Part shown: piece by piece, positions 8,999-17,931 of the stretch
Position numbering within the stretch: the first letter of the stretch is position 1
Layout of the letters: every line of letters starts with the position of its first letter
Source of the DNA: Phaeospirillum sp.
GTDB lineage: Bacteria > Pseudomonadota > Alphaproteobacteria > Rhodospirillales > Magnetospirillaceae
DNA: 64,000 bases
Direction: 5' to 3'
Assembly: GCA_030824585.1 (NCBI GenBank)
Contig: JAVBXM010000020.1
Location: 1 to 64,000 of the forward strand
Notes under the pieces: model-generated
What the model was told of the DNA's origin: nothing
Seen by the model: only the letters and a program-made list of their open reading frames with translations
Databases searched by the model: none
Program-made: the position numbers and the translations under genes

Positions 8999-10587
8999 GG
9001 CGTCACCTCGGGAAAGTGCCGCAGCAGGCTTTGCCAGACATTGGGCGCCGCCTGCCCAAGGCCGCAGATGGAGGCGTCGCGCATCACGCTCGCCAGATCG
9101 CCCAGCAGATCGCGGTCCCAGGCGGGCCGTGCCAGCAGGTCCACCGACTTGGCGGTGCCCACCCGGCACGGCGTGCACTGGCCGCAGCTTTCGTGCGCGA
9201 AGAAGCGGGCCAGGCCCAGCGCCGCCGCCCGCAGATCGTCGGCCTGCGAGAACACCACCACGGCGGCCGAGCCGATGAAGCCGCCATGCTCCTCGATGGC
9301 GCCAAAGGCCAGCGGCGGCCGGACATGGGCCGGCAGAAAACCGCCCGAGGCGCCGCCCGGCAGGTAGGCGGCCAGGGTGTGGCCGTCCTCCATGCCGCCG
9401 CAGAATTCGTCGATCAGTTCGGTGACCGTGATGCCGTTGGGGGCGATCTTCACCCCCGGTTCCCTGACCCGGCCCGAGACGGAATAGGTGCGCAGGCCCC
9501 GGTGGCCGTTGCGCCCCTCGGAGGTGAACAATTCCGGCCCCTCGGCCAGGATGCGGCTGACCCAGTAGAGGGTCTCGACGTTGTTGACCAGGGTGGGGCG
9601 GCCGAACAGCCCGACCTCCGCCACATAGGGCGGACGCTGGCGCGGCAGGCCGCGCTTGCCCTCCAGGCTTTCGATCAGCGCCGATTCCTCGCCGCAGACA
9701 TAGGCCCCGGCGCCCCGACGCAGGTGGACCGGCACGCCGCCGGGCAGGTCCCGGACCATGACGGCCAGGTCTTTATGCAGGTCTGCATACTCGTCGCGAA
9801 GATAAAGGTAGACCTCGTCGGCCTCCACCGCCCAGGCGGCGACCAGGGCGCCTTCCAGGACGCGGGCGGCGTTGCTTTCCAGGAACCAGCGGTCCTTGAA
9901 GGTGCCGGGCTCGCCCTCGTCGGCGTTGACCACCACCAGGCGCGGCCCGGGCTGCGCCGCGACGGTGCGCCACTTGCGCGCCGTGGGAAAGCCGGCGCCG
10001 CCCATGCCGCGCAAGCCGGCCCTGTCGATCTCGGCCAGCACCGCGTCGCGGGGCAACTCCCCCGACAGACAGCGGGCGAGGATGGGATAATCATGGCCGG
10101 AGAGCGTCACCGGCGCCTCGGGCGAGGCCAGCACCGCCCCCACCTTGGCCGCATCGGCGCCGCGCACCGGCACCTTACCGGCCAGCACGGCGGGGGCGTG
10201 GTCGCACAGGCCCATGCAGGGCGCGTCCTCGACCACCACGCCGTCGGGCAAATCTCCCAAATCGACGGCGCGCATGGCGCAGGCCGGGCCGGTACAGCGG
10301 CGCACCACGGCCCGGGGCGCCGGCTCGTCGTCGCCCAGCAGACGGAAATGGGCGTAGAAGCTGGCCACTTCCTGCACCTCGGCCGGCGCCAGCCGCATCT
10401 CCTCGGCCAGGGCGGCGAGATGGCGGCGGAACAGCCCGCCGAACCGGTCCTGCAGCGCGTGCAGGGTCTCGATCAGCAGGTCGCGGCGGCGAAAATCGGC
10501 CGGCAGCAGGGCGACGATGTCGGCCAGCGCCTGGGGAGAGGCGGCGGCGGGGCCGAGACGGCGGTGGGTGCGAGGGGTGGCGCTCAT
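8995..10587 (-). CDS. Formate dehydrogenase gamma-beta fusion (NuoE-NuoF-like, NADH-producing)
   Basis: 530-residue fusion of FdsG and FdsB. The N-terminal NuoE/thioredoxin-like domain has [2Fe-2S] cysteines C98, C103, C124 and C128. The rest is NuoF-like, with a glycine-rich FMN/NADH region (GAGAYVCGEES) and a C-terminal CGQCTPC [4Fe-4S] motif. It passes electrons from the alpha subunit to NAD+. In Rhodobacter and Cupriavidus these subunits are separate genes. I chose ATG 10587; another ATG at 10596 lies inside the BoxR operator. The -10-like TATAGT sits so close that the mRNA may be leaderless. Confidence 0.88.
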   Translation of the reverse strand: MSATPRTHRRLGPAAASPQALADIVALLPADFRRRDLLIETLHALQDRFGGLFRRHLAALAEEMRLAPAEVQEVASFYAHFRLLGDDEPAPRAVVRRCTGPACAMRAVDLGDLPDGVVVEDAPCMGLCDHAPAVLAGKVPVRGADAAKVGAVLASPEAPVTLSGHDYPILARCLSGELPRDAVLAEIDRAGLRGMGGAGFPTARKWRTVAAQPGPRLVVVNADEGEPGTFKDRWFLESNAARVLEGALVAAWAVEADEVYLYLRDEYADLHKDLAVMVRDLPGGVPVHLRRGAGAYVCGEESALIESLEGKRGLPRQRPPYVAEVGLFGRPTLVNNVETLYWVSRILAEGPELFTSEGRNGHRGLRTYSVSGRVREPGVKIAPNGITVTELIDEFCGGMEDGHTLAAYLPGGASGGFLPAHVRPPLAFGAIEEHGGFIGSAAVVVFSQADDLRAAALGLARFFAHESCGQCTPCRVGTAKSVDLLARPAWDRDLLGDLASVMRDASICGLGQAAPNVWQSLLRHFPEVTP

Positions 10588-10591
10588 GCCC

Positions 10592-10605
10592 TGCACTATA
10601 GTGCA
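10592..10605. promoter_or_regulatory. BoxR operator before formate dehydrogenase genes (TGCA-N6-TGCA)
   Basis: TGCACTATAGTGCA is a perfect palindrome and an exact TGCA-N6-TGCA match, in the 31-base gap between boxR and the fds fusion gene. On the minus strand its centre is TATAGT, a good -10 element only 7 bases before the ATG at 10587. Confidence 0.8.
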
Positions 10606-10618
10606 GATCGTCGCGGAT

Positions 10619-11491
10619 TCACAGCCCCAGATGCGGGGCGCACAGGCGGGACAGTTCCTCGACGCTGTCCCCGATGGCGCGGTCCGAGGTGTTGAGCACC
10701 GCGTCGGCCCGGCCGTAGAGGTGGCGCCGGGCGTCCAGGATGGTCCGCAAATCCTCCATGGCGGCCATCTGCTGGCCGGCGATGGGGCGCAGGTCGCCCT
10801 GGCCCATGACGCGGCGCATATGCTCCTCGGGCGAAGCCTGGACCCAGATGGTGAAGCACGATTGCAGCAGCAATTCGAAGGTCCGGGGCTCGGAGACCAG
10901 CGAGCCGCCGGCCTCCAGCACCATGGACGGATGGCTTTCCACCGTGGTTTCCAGGGCGGTGTATTCCAGCTTGCGATAGCCCTTCTGACCCATGGACAGC
11001 AGGATTTCGGTCATGTCCATCCCGGCGATCTGCTCGATCACCGAGGTGATGCGCAGGAAGGGGGCGCCGAAGCGTTCGGCCACCGCCTTGCCCAGCGTGG
11101 TCTTGCCGGCGCCGCGCAGGCCGATCAGCGCCACCCGGCGCTTGAGCTTCAGGCCGCGCTTGAAGTTCTGGCGCAGCAGGACATAGGCCTCGGATTGCTG
11201 GTCCGGGGTCAGCTGGTCGAGGAACTTCTTGGCGAGCGGCAGGTCGGGATGGCTCGCCTCCGCTTCCGGCTCGATCATCTCGGTGATGGGGGTGTCCATG
11301 GCCTGGGCCAGCAGCCACAGGATATTGACGCTGACATTGGCCTGCCCGCCTTCCAGCTGGGCCAGGTAGCGCTCGGAAATGCCGGCGTGGCACGACAGGT
11401 CCTTGCGCGACATGCCGCGCCGGGCGCGAAAGCGCTTGACCCGATCGCCCAGCCGTCTGGCGAGAACGGCGAATTCCGCCTGTTCGACCAT
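10619..11491 (-). CDS. boxR: BoxR, transcriptional repressor of benzoate genes
   Basis: 290-residue protein with the two BoxR domains: an N-terminal XRE-type helix-turn-helix (about residues 15-70; MSRKDLSCHAGISERYLAQL) and a C-terminal shikimate-kinase-like domain with a P-loop IGLRGAGKTTLG near residue 135. In Azoarcus BoxR represses the box genes and is released by benzoyl-CoA, which binds the kinase-like domain. It is followed 31 bases later by the formate dehydrogenase genes. A degenerate BoxR site upstream suggests self-regulation. Confidence 0.94.
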   Translation of the reverse strand: MVEQAEFAVLARRLGDRVKRFRARRGMSRKDLSCHAGISERYLAQLEGGQANVSVNILWLLAQAMDTPITEMIEPEAEASHPDLPLAKKFLDQLTPDQQSEAYVLLRQNFKRGLKLKRRVALIGLRGAGKTTLGKAVAERFGAPFLRITSVIEQIAGMDMTEILLSMGQKGYRKLEYTALETTVESHPSMVLEAGGSLVSEPRTFELLLQSCFTIWVQASPEEHMRRVMGQGDLRPIAGQQMAAMEDLRTILDARRHLYGRADAVLNTSDRAIGDSVEELSRLCAPHLGL

Positions 11492-11564
11492 GTTTCCCGT
11501 ACCCGAATCCCTGTTGCCCGAGTCTCAGTGAAGCACGGCCGTTCCGGATTGGCTAGCCCGGACA

Positions 11565-11578
11565 TGCACTATGATGCT
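11565..11578. promoter_or_regulatory. Degenerate BoxR operator before boxR
   Basis: TGCACTATGATGCT matches TGCA-N6-TGCA at seven of eight fixed positions and lies about 74 bases upstream of the boxR ATG, between ldcA and boxR. It fits autoregulation. Confidence 0.6.
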
Positions 11579-11620
11579 GGTTTCAATTCATGTCCCGGTG
11601 GTCGCGGGCCATCGCCGGCA

Positions 11621-12466
11621 TCACACCCGCCAAAGGCCGAACGGCACCACCTTGTTGCCGACGTCGTGGCCGATATCGGCGCGGCCCAGATAGGCGATGC
11701 CGGTCCGCCCGCACCACGACCGGGCCACCTCCTCTTCGGACTGGCCGAAATCGGGGCGGTTGGCCGGAATGTCGGAACAGCGGCCCAGCTTCAGCCCCGC
11801 CACCCGGCGCAATGCCGGATTGCCGGTCAACTGGAACAGGTCGCGGTCGATGCGGTACATGTATTCCGACACTTCCTCGACCATCAGCACGTGGTCCGAC
11901 AGGTCGGGCTGCCAGGGCGTGCCCAGCAGGTGGCAGAGGATGGTGAGGTTGAAGGCGGCCGACGGCACCTCGAGGGACAGCGACGGCTCCAGCGCCTCGG
12001 GCCGCCGCTCCACCAGGAAGGCGAGCGCGCGGGCCACCGCCGCCTCGCCGCCCACCCGGATGATGTCCACCGGCATGGGGCCGTGGGCAAGACGGGCGAA
12101 GCCCCGCCCGTACAGGGCGCCGAGCAGCGAACCGGCATCGGAATAGCCCATGTAGGTCTTGCGCCGGGCGCCTTCGCCCAGCAGGGGGAGCAATCCCTCG
12201 ACCAGGCGGCAGGCGCCATAGCCGCCGCGCGCGAACCAGACGGCGTCCAGGCTGTCGTCATTGGCCAGTTGGGCCAGGGCGCCAAGCCGCATCTCGTCGC
12301 GGCCGGCGAAATGGCCCGAGGTTTCGAAGCACTGGGGATGAAAGACCAGTTCGGCCCGCCCATCCGGGTACAGGCGGCCGGCCAGCGCGGTGACCCGCTC
12401 GGCCACGTCGCGGTCGATGGCCGAGCCCGGCGCGACGATGCCGATCCTGGTCCTGCCTTCCGCCAT
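11621..12466 (-). CDS. ldcA: LD-carboxypeptidase (peptidase S66)
   Basis: 281-residue S66 family protein. It removes the terminal D-alanine from muropeptide tetrapeptides in the cytoplasm, a step of cell-wall recycling. RGGYG at about residue 80 and the GYSD nucleophile motif at about 107 are visible, with VEEV in the middle and a C-terminal catalytic region around GHDVGN. It is divergent from an Mpl-type ligase, which reuses the tripeptide LdcA makes. The start at 12466 is preceded by a duplicated AAGGGG sequence. Confidence 0.88.
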   Translation of the reverse strand: MAEGRTRIGIVAPGSAIDRDVAERVTALAGRLYPDGRAELVFHPQCFETSGHFAGRDEMRLGALAQLANDDSLDAVWFARGGYGACRLVEGLLPLLGEGARRKTYMGYSDAGSLLGALYGRGFARLAHGPMPVDIIRVGGEAAVARALAFLVERRPEALEPSLSLEVPSAAFNLTILCHLLGTPWQPDLSDHVLMVEEVSEYMYRIDRDLFQLTGNPALRRVAGLKLGRCSDIPANRPDFGQSEEEVARSWCGRTGIAYLGRADIGHDVGNKVVPFGLWRV

Positions 12467-12467
12467 C

Positions 12468-12497
12468 GCCGCCGATCCCCTTGCCGCCGATCCCCTT
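12468..12497. repeat. 15-bp exact tandem duplication upstream of ldcA
   Basis: Two identical 15-base units (gccgccgatcccctt) end directly at the ldcA start. On the minus strand each supplies AAGGGGAT, so the potential ribosome site is duplicated, the nearer copy about 10 bases before the ATG. Confidence 0.75.
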
Positions 12498-12530
12498 TAC
12501 GATTGGGACGGCGAATTGTAGCCTCCGCCC

Positions 12531-13928
12531 ATGGAGCACGACACCCCCTATTTCTTCTGTGGCATCGGCGGCAGCGGCATGCTGCCCCTGGCACTGATCG
12601 TCCGCGCCCGCGGCCACCGCGTGGCCGGGTCCGACCGCTCGCTGGACCAGGGGCGCCTCGCCCCCAAGTTCGAGTATCTGCGGTCGCTGGGCATCAGCCT
12701 GTTCCCCCAGGACGGCAGCGGCATCGCCGATTCCGCCCAGGTGCTGGTCACCTCGGCGGCGGTGGAGGATACCGTCCCCGACGTGGTGGCGGCCCGTGCC
12801 CTGGGCGCCCCTATGCTCACCCGGCCGCAATTGCTGGCCCGCCTGTTCAACGAGGCGGAACTGTCCATCGGCGTGGCCGGCACCAGCGGCAAATCCACCA
12901 CCACCGGCATGCTGGGCTGGATCTTGGAACGAAACGGCCGACGCCCCACGGTGATGAACGGCGCGGTGATGAAGAACTTCGTCCGCCCCGATTCGCCGTT
13001 CTCCAGCGCCCTGGTGGGCATCGGGCCGGCTTTCGTCGCCGAGGTGGACGAAAGCGACGGCTCCATCGCCAATTACACCCCCCACGTGGCGCTGGTGAAC
13101 AACATTGCGCTGGATCACAAATCCATGGACGAGCTGCGCCGGCTGTTCGCCGGGTTCACCGCCAAGGCGCGGGTGGCGGTGCTCAACCTGGACAACGGCG
13201 AGACGGCGGCCCTGGCCGCCACCCTGCCGGCCGAACGCCTGAAGACCTACAGCCTGAACGACCGGCGCGCCGACCTCCTGGCCGAAGACATCGCCCCCGC
13301 CCCCGACGGCATCGGCTTCACGGCGCGGGAAAGGGACGGGACGACCGTCCCGGTCAAGCTGCTGGTGCCCGGCCGCCACAACGTCTCCAACGCCCTGGCC
13401 GCCCTGGCGGCGGCCCGAGCGGCCGGGCTGAGCCTGCAAGACGCTGCCCGGGCGCTGGGCGAGTTTTCCGGGGTGCGCCGCCGCCTGGAAACCGTGGGCA
13501 CCGCCAACGGCATCACCGTCATCGACGACTTCGCCCACAACCCCGACAAGATCGCCGCCACGCTGGCCACCCTGCACGACTGGCCGGGCCGCCTGCTGGT
13601 GATGTTCCAGCCCCATGGCTTCGGGCCGCTGCGCCTGATGAAGGACGAGTTCGTCGCCTGCTTCGCCGAAAAACTGGGACCGGACGACGTGCTGATCATG
13701 CCCGACCCGGCCTATTTCGGCGGCACGGTGGACCGTTCGGTGACCAGCGCCCATCTGGCCGAAGCCATTGCCGCGCAGGGCCGCCGCGCCCTGGCGCTGC
13801 CCGAGCGCGCCGCCTGCGGCGACGCCCTGGTGGAGATAGCCCGGCCCGGCGACCGCATCGTGGTGATGGGCGCCCGCGACGACACACTGTCGCTTTTCGC
13901 CGAGGAAATCCTGGTCCGGCTCAAATGA
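12531..13928 (+). CDS. mpl: Mur ligase, Mpl type (UDP-MurNAc:murein tripeptide ligase)
   Basis: 465-residue Mur-ligase protein with the MurC/Mpl N-terminal Rossmann domain (GIGGSGM near residue 11), the ATP loop [12 protein letters not shown] at about 122, and a C-terminal ligase domain with HNPDK at about 337. Mpl joins recycled tripeptide to UDP-N-acetylmuramate. The length and the divergent ldcA neighbour favour Mpl; a second MurC-like ligase remains possible. The gene ends in a strong hairpin. Confidence 0.78.
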   Translation: MEHDTPYFFCGIGGSGMLPLALIVRARGHRVAGSDRSLDQGRLAPKFEYLRSLGISLFPQDGSGIADSAQVLVTSAAVEDTVPDVVAARALGAPMLTRPQLLARLFNEAELSIGVAGTSGKSTTTGMLGWILERNGRRPTVMNGAVMKNFVRPDSPFSSALVGIGPAFVAEVDESDGSIANYTPHVALVNNIALDHKSMDELRRLFAGFTAKARVAVLNLDNGETAALAATLPAERLKTYSLNDRRADLLAEDIAPAPDGIGFTARERDGTTVPVKLLVPGRHNVSNALAALAAARAAGLSLQDAARALGEFSGVRRRLETVGTANGITVIDDFAHNPDKIAATLATLHDWPGRLLVMFQPHGFGPLRLMKDEFVACFAEKLGPDDVLIMPDPAYFGGTVDRSVTSAHLAEAIAAQGRRALALPERAACGDALVEIARPGDRIVVMGARDDTLSLFAEEILVRLK

Positions 13929-13960
13929 AAAGGGCGGAACGGTTTCCCGTTCCGCCCTTT
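13929..13960. terminator. Bidirectional terminator between mpl and the DUF992 gene
   Basis: A perfect 14-bp stem AAAGGGCGGAACGG / CCGTTCCGCCCTTT with loop TTTC starts right after the mpl stop codon. The arm ends give a short T tract on each strand, so it can serve both convergent genes. Confidence 0.85.
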
Positions 13961-13982
13961 CCCATCAGGCCGAAAAAACGGC

Positions 13983-14459
13983 TTACTTGCCGCCCTTCAG
14001 GTTGGCGTAGGCGATGCCGGCGGTGGCGCCGATGCCGATCTGGCCGCCCAGGCCGACCGGAACCAGGACGATGTCGTTGCCGACACCGGCCAGACCCGCC
14101 TGCGCGGCGAGGCCGAGGCCGAAGGTCACCGAGGCCTTGGCGCCGACATAATAGCCTTCCAGGCTGTTCTTGTCGGTCATGGTGCCGCCGATCACCAGAT
14201 AGCCCATGCCGGCCATGTGCTCGATCTCGAGGTCGATGCCGAACAGGATGCCGCTGGTGCCGGTGTACTTCGACGGGCCGCCGACGCCGTTATACTCGCA
14301 GCTCACGGGGGTGCTGGAATGGACCACATAGGTGGTTCCGGTGCCGGTCTTGCTGCAGGTCAGCACACCCAACACCACGCCGCCCTCGGCGCGGGCTTCG
14401 TTGCCAAAGGCGAACAGCGCCGCCAAAGCGACCACAGTCGAAGCAATCCACTTCTTCAT
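13983..14459 (-). CDS. DUF992 family exported protein
   Basis: 158-residue protein with a clear signal peptide (MKK, hydrophobic stretch, cleavage after ALFAFGNEARA). The mature part is glycine-rich and has the two cysteines (CSK, CEYN) usual in DUF992, a family common in alphaproteobacteria and of unknown function, probably periplasmic or envelope-associated. It is alone, convergent with mpl and sharing its terminator. Confidence 0.8.
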   Translation of the reverse strand: MKKWIASTVVALAALFAFGNEARAEGGVVLGVLTCSKTGTGTTYVVHSSTPVSCEYNGVGGPSKYTGTSGILFGIDLEIEHMAGMGYLVIGGTMTDKNSLEGYYVGAKASVTFGLGLAAQAGLAGVGNDIVLVPVGLGGQIGIGATAGIAYANLKGGK

Positions 14460-14633
14460 CGACCCCTCCTTGCTTGTCTATCCCGCGCTCAGTAACCCAG
14501 TCGCGTCGAAAGGACCCGACTCGTCGGAGCGCAGGGTTCGCAAGGAGTATGGCATAGATTCCTGTGATGGGAAGTGGAATGCCTTGACGTCTTGTGACAA
14601 TTACAGGTCGAGTCCTGCCGCACCGCAGCAATT

Positions 14634-15116
14634 CTACTTTTGGGAATTAAATCTCTCCCCGACGGCGCACGCCCTCATCCAGTCGCGGCAGCTTCCGGCA
14701 TGGGCATGATCTTCGGGCGGCGCCCAGGCGGCGAAATCGACTTCGCCGGTAGGCTGATAGGGGCCGGGCTTGACCTCGACCACCAGGGTCCCGGAAGCCT
14801 GGGACACCAGGGAATGCCAGGTGCCGGCGGGAATCTCCACCAGTCGCGCCCCGTCCCCGGCCAGTTCGATCCGCCGCTCCACCGTCCCGTCATCGGCGAA
14901 GGACAGCAGGCTGGCCCGGCCGCACAGCAGCACGAAGGTCTCGAACTGCACCGGATGGCGATGGGTGCGGACATAGGTCTCCGGCTCGAAGGCGATCACC
15001 ATGCGCTGGACGGAATCCACCGGCTCGCCGTGCAGGTTGATGTTGAGCCGCCGCCGCGGCCGCCCGGCGGCCTCGGCGCTCAGCGCCGTCAGGTCCTTGG
15101 AATCGATGACCCTCAT
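14634..15116 (-). CDS. WbuC-family cupin metalloprotein
   Basis: 160-residue cupin of the WbuC type. The metal site is THRHP near residue 55, with ETFVLLCGR, then EIPAGTWHSL and the family signature VEVKPGPY near 130. WbuC proteins are found in O-antigen clusters, but their reaction is not established. The start is ATG 15116, overlapping the AbrB gene by 4 bases; the longer open frame to 16073 is antisense-like read-through of AbrB. Third gene of the NAD kinase-AbrB-WbuC operon. Confidence 0.85.
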   Translation of the reverse strand: MRVIDSKDLTALSAEAAGRPRRRLNINLHGEPVDSVQRMVIAFEPETYVRTHRHPVQFETFVLLCGRASLLSFADDGTVERRIELAGDGARLVEIPAGTWHSLVSQASGTLVVEVKPGPYQPTGEVDFAAWAPPEDHAHAGSCRDWMRACAVGERFNSQK

Positions 15117-16162
15117 GAACGGCCCTCCCTTCGCTCGAGCAGCTTGAAGATGGGCGGCGCCACCATGATCACCAGCACCACCCGCACCACGTGATGGGTG
15201 GAAACGAAGGCCACGTCCTGGCCCAGCGCCAGCGCCACCAGACACATCTCGGCGATGCCGCCGGGCACAAAGGCCAGCAGCAGCACCCCGAAGGACAGGC
15301 CGCCGCCCGCCGCCAGCAGACCGGCGGCTCCCGCCGACAACACCAGCATGATGGCGGTGGCCCCCACCGCCGGACGGGCCATCACCGCCATTTCCCCCCA
15401 TGACAGGCCGCGAAAGCGGCAGCCGATGGCCGCGCCGGTCACCAACTGGGCCACCACCACCAGTTCGGCCGGCGGCCGATAGGCGGTCAGGCCGGCCAGA
15501 TGCAGCCCGGCACTGGCCAGCATGGGACCGGTCAGAATCCAGGCCGGCAGGCGGGCCAGCCGCGCCACGCCGGCGCCCGCCACCGCCGAGCCGAGCATGA
15601 CCAGGGCGTCCATGCCGCCCAGATCGGCCAGGCGGCCCATGCTCTCGGCCATGGGGACCGAATGGACATGGGCGATCAGCCGGTAGCCGAACGGCACGGT
15701 GAAGACGATCAGCAGGATGCGCAAGGAGTGGGAGAGCGCGATGGTGCGCTCGTCGCCGCCCAGGGCGCCGCCGGTCATCACCATCTCGTTGATCCCGCCC
15801 GGCGCGGCGGCGAAAAAGGCGGTGACCCGGCTCATGCCGGAATGGCGCCGCAGGTAAAGGGTGACCAGCAGGCCGCTGACCACGGTGGCCAGCATCAGGA
15901 CCAGCAGGGAATCGCTCCACCGCCCGAGGCGCCCCAGCAATTCGGGGGAAAAGGCGCTGCCCAGCATCAGGCCGAGGACGGCGATCATTCCGCCGCGCAA
16001 TTGCGGGGGAATTTCCGGCCGCGCCCCGCTGAGCGAGGCCAGGGTGACGGCGGTGAGCGCCCCCAACATCCACGGCAGCGGCAGATCGAGGACGGCGAAC
16101 AGGCCGCCCCCCGCCGCGCCGAGCCCGAGAGCGGCACCCCAGGCGCGCAGCCTGATCATCAC
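15113..16162 (-). CDS. AbrB-family membrane protein
   Basis: 349-residue integral membrane protein, about ten hydrophobic segments in two repeated halves, matching the AbrB (ammonia monooxygenase-like) family; APGGINEM and VPGGIAEM mark the two halves. The family is usually called a putative transporter or regulator. It starts at GTG 16162 (or the next codon, ATG 16159), overlapping the NAD kinase stop as GTGATGA, so translation is probably coupled. Substrate unknown. Confidence 0.82.
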   Translation of the reverse strand: MMIRLRAWGAALGLGAAGGGLFAVLDLPLPWMLGALTAVTLASLSGARPEIPPQLRGGMIAVLGLMLGSAFSPELLGRLGRWSDSLLVLMLATVVSGLLVTLYLRRHSGMSRVTAFFAAAPGGINEMVMTGGALGGDERTIALSHSLRILLIVFTVPFGYRLIAHVHSVPMAESMGRLADLGGMDALVMLGSAVAGAGVARLARLPAWILTGPMLASAGLHLAGLTAYRPPAELVVVAQLVTGAAIGCRFRGLSWGEMAVMARPAVGATAIMLVLSAGAAGLLAAGGGLSFGVLLLAFVPGGIAEMCLVALALGQDVAFVSTHHVVRVVLVIMVAPPIFKLLERREGRS

Positions 16163-16926
16163 GGCAGGAACTGCTCGGTGATGATGCGTTCCTCCAGATT
16201 GTGCTCGGGGTCGAACAGCAGGACCAGATCGCAGGAGCGGTCCTCGCGCACCTCCACCTCGACCACGTCGCGGGCCTCGGTGGAATCGGCCACGGCGCTG
16301 ACCGGGCGCTTGCCGCTCTCCAGGATTTCGAACACCACCTTGGCGGTGTGGGGCAGCAGGGCGCCGCGCCAGCGTCGGGGACGGAAGGCGGAGATGGGGG
16401 TCAGCGCCGCGATGCCCGCCCCCAGGGGAATGATCGGCCCGTGGGCCGACAGATTGTAGGCGGTGCTGCCGGCCGGGGTGGACAGCAAGATGCCGTCGCA
16501 GATCAGCTCGTCCATGCGGATCTTGCCGTCGATGCGGATGCGCAGCTTGGCCGCCTGGCGGGTCTCGCGCAGCAGCGAGACCTCGTTGATGGCCAGGGCG
16601 TCGACCTCCTCGCCCGAGGCGGTGCGCGCCTTCATGCGCAGGGGGTGCAGGACCACCTGCTCGGCCTTGGACAGCCGCTCGATCAGCCCGTGCTCGCGAA
16701 AGACATTCATCAGGAAGCCGACGCTGCCCCGGTTCATGCCGTAGATGGGCACCCGGCGCGCCACGAAGCGATGCAGCATCTCCAGCATGAAGCCGTCGCC
16801 GCCCAGGGCGATGATCAGGTCCGCCTCCTCGGGCGGCACATGGGGGTAGCGGCTCTCCAGCCGCGACAGCGCCGCCTTGGCGGCCTCGGTCTCGGCGGCG
16901 ACGAAGGCGATGGAGGAAAAGATCAT
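16159..16926 (-). CDS. nadK: NAD kinase
   Basis: 255-residue NAD kinase that phosphorylates NAD+ to NADP+. The GGDG motif is at about residues 43-46 ([12 protein letters not shown]), followed by [13 protein letters not shown] and the conserved [17 protein letters not shown]. The start is ATG 16926 ([10 protein letters not shown]), as in shorter family members; the frame continues to 16965. First gene of a translationally coupled operon with the AbrB and WbuC genes. Confidence 0.93.
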   Translation of the reverse strand: MIFSSIAFVAAETEAAKAALSRLESRYPHVPPEEADLIIALGGDGFMLEMLHRFVARRVPIYGMNRGSVGFLMNVFREHGLIERLSKAEQVVLHPLRMKARTASGEEVDALAINEVSLLRETRQAAKLRIRIDGKIRMDELICDGILLSTPAGSTAYNLSAHGPIIPLGAGIAALTPISAFRPRRWRGALLPHTAKVVFEILESGKRPVSAVADSTEARDVVEVEVREDRSCDLVLLFDPEHNLEERIITEQFLP

Positions 16927-16986
16927 GAAATCCTCGGACAGATTTGCGCCACCGGGATCAAGCACGCCTCCCGCAACGGGGCATAT

Positions 16987-17931
16987 CTACCCCCCCAGAC
17001 TGGCCAGATACCAGGCATAGGCGGCGCGCAAGCCATCCTCCAGCCCGGTCGAGGCCTTCCATCCCAATCGGGCCATCCGGCCGACATCCATCACCTTGCG
17101 CGGCATCCCGTCGGGCTTGGAGACATCAAACACCAAACGCCCCCGGTAGTCGACGACCTTGGCGACCGCCTCGGCCAATTGCCGGATGGAATGCTCGATG
17201 CCGGTACCGACATTGACGTGCTGTTCGGCGGAGTAGGACTTCATCAGGAAGACGCAGGCATCCCCCAGGTCGTCGGCGGCGAGGAACTCGCGCAGGGGCG
17301 TGCCCGTGCCCCAGACCACCAGTTCGGGCGCCCCCGACGCCTTGGCCTCGTGGGCGCGGCGGATCAGGGCGGCGACCACGTGGCTGTGCTCGGGGTGGTA
17401 ATTGTCTCCGGGGCCATAGAGATTGGTGGGCATGGCCGAGATGAAATCGCACCCCCATTGCCGGCGGAAAGCCTGGCACAGCTTGATGCCGGCGATCTTG
17501 GCGATGGCATACCACTCGTTGGTCGGCTCCAGCGGACCGGTCAGCAACGCCTCCTCGGCCATGGGCTGGGGCGCCAGGCGGGGATAGATGCACGACGACC
17601 CCAGGTACAGCAGCTTCTCCACCCCCGTCTGGCGGGCGGCGGACACCGCGTTGGTGACCATCGCCAGATTGTCGTAGAGGAACTCCGCCGGGCGGGTGGA
17701 ATTGGCCATGACGCCGCCCACCGTTCCGGCGGCGAAGAATACCGCCTGCGGCCGGGCCCCGGCCATCCAGGACAGGGTGGCGGCCTGATCGCGCAGATCC
17801 ACCTCCGACCGCCCGACGGTCAGCACGTGGCAATCCTCGCGCTCGAGGCGCCGCACGATGGCCGAGCCGGCCATGCCCCGGTGGCCGGCGACCCAGACCC
17901 GCTTGCCGGCCAGGCTGTACCCCCCGCTCAT
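16987..17931 (-). CDS. fcl: GDP-L-fucose synthase
   Basis: 314-residue extended SDR (WcaG/Fcl). It converts GDP-4-keto-6-deoxymannose to GDP-L-fucose by epimerisation and NADPH reduction. The nucleotide motif GHRGMAG is near residue 15, YLGSSCIYP near 105, and the catalytic YAIAK near 137. The start is ATG 17931, overlapping gmd by 4 bases; the longer frame belongs to a shadow of gmd. With gmd it supplies L-fucose for the surface glycan. Confidence 0.93.
   Translation of the reverse strand: MSGGYSLAGKRVWVAGHRGMAGSAIVRRLEREDCHVLTVGRSEVDLRDQAATLSWMAGARPQAVFFAAGTVGGVMANSTRPAEFLYDNLAMVTNAVSAARQTGVEKLLYLGSSCIYPRLAPQPMAEEALLTGPLEPTNEWYAIAKIAGIKLCQAFRRQWGCDFISAMPTNLYGPGDNYHPEHSHVVAALIRRAHEAKASGAPELVVWGTGTPLREFLAADDLGDACVFLMKSYSAEQHVNVGTGIEHSIRQLAEAVAKVVDYRGRLVFDVSKPDGMPRKVMDVGRMARLGWKASTGLEDGLRAAYAWYLASLGG

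Noticed and set aside
6314-9367. Long plus-strand open frame (1017 codons) opposite the formate dehydrogenase genes
   Set aside because: It is antisense to clear FdsA, and its composition (many H, G, Q and R) is typical of GC-rich antisense frames. Same for other long opposite-strand frames such as 10517-14557.
9776-9787. TGCA-GGTC-TGCA palindrome inside the fds fusion gene
   Set aside because: The spacer is 4 bases, not 6, and it lies in the middle of coding sequence, so it is unlikely to be a BoxR operator.
15117-16073. Open frame continuous with the WbuC gene, giving a 479-residue protein
   Set aside because: The upstream part reads AbrB DNA in another frame with arginine- and proline-rich nonsense; WbuC starts at 15116.
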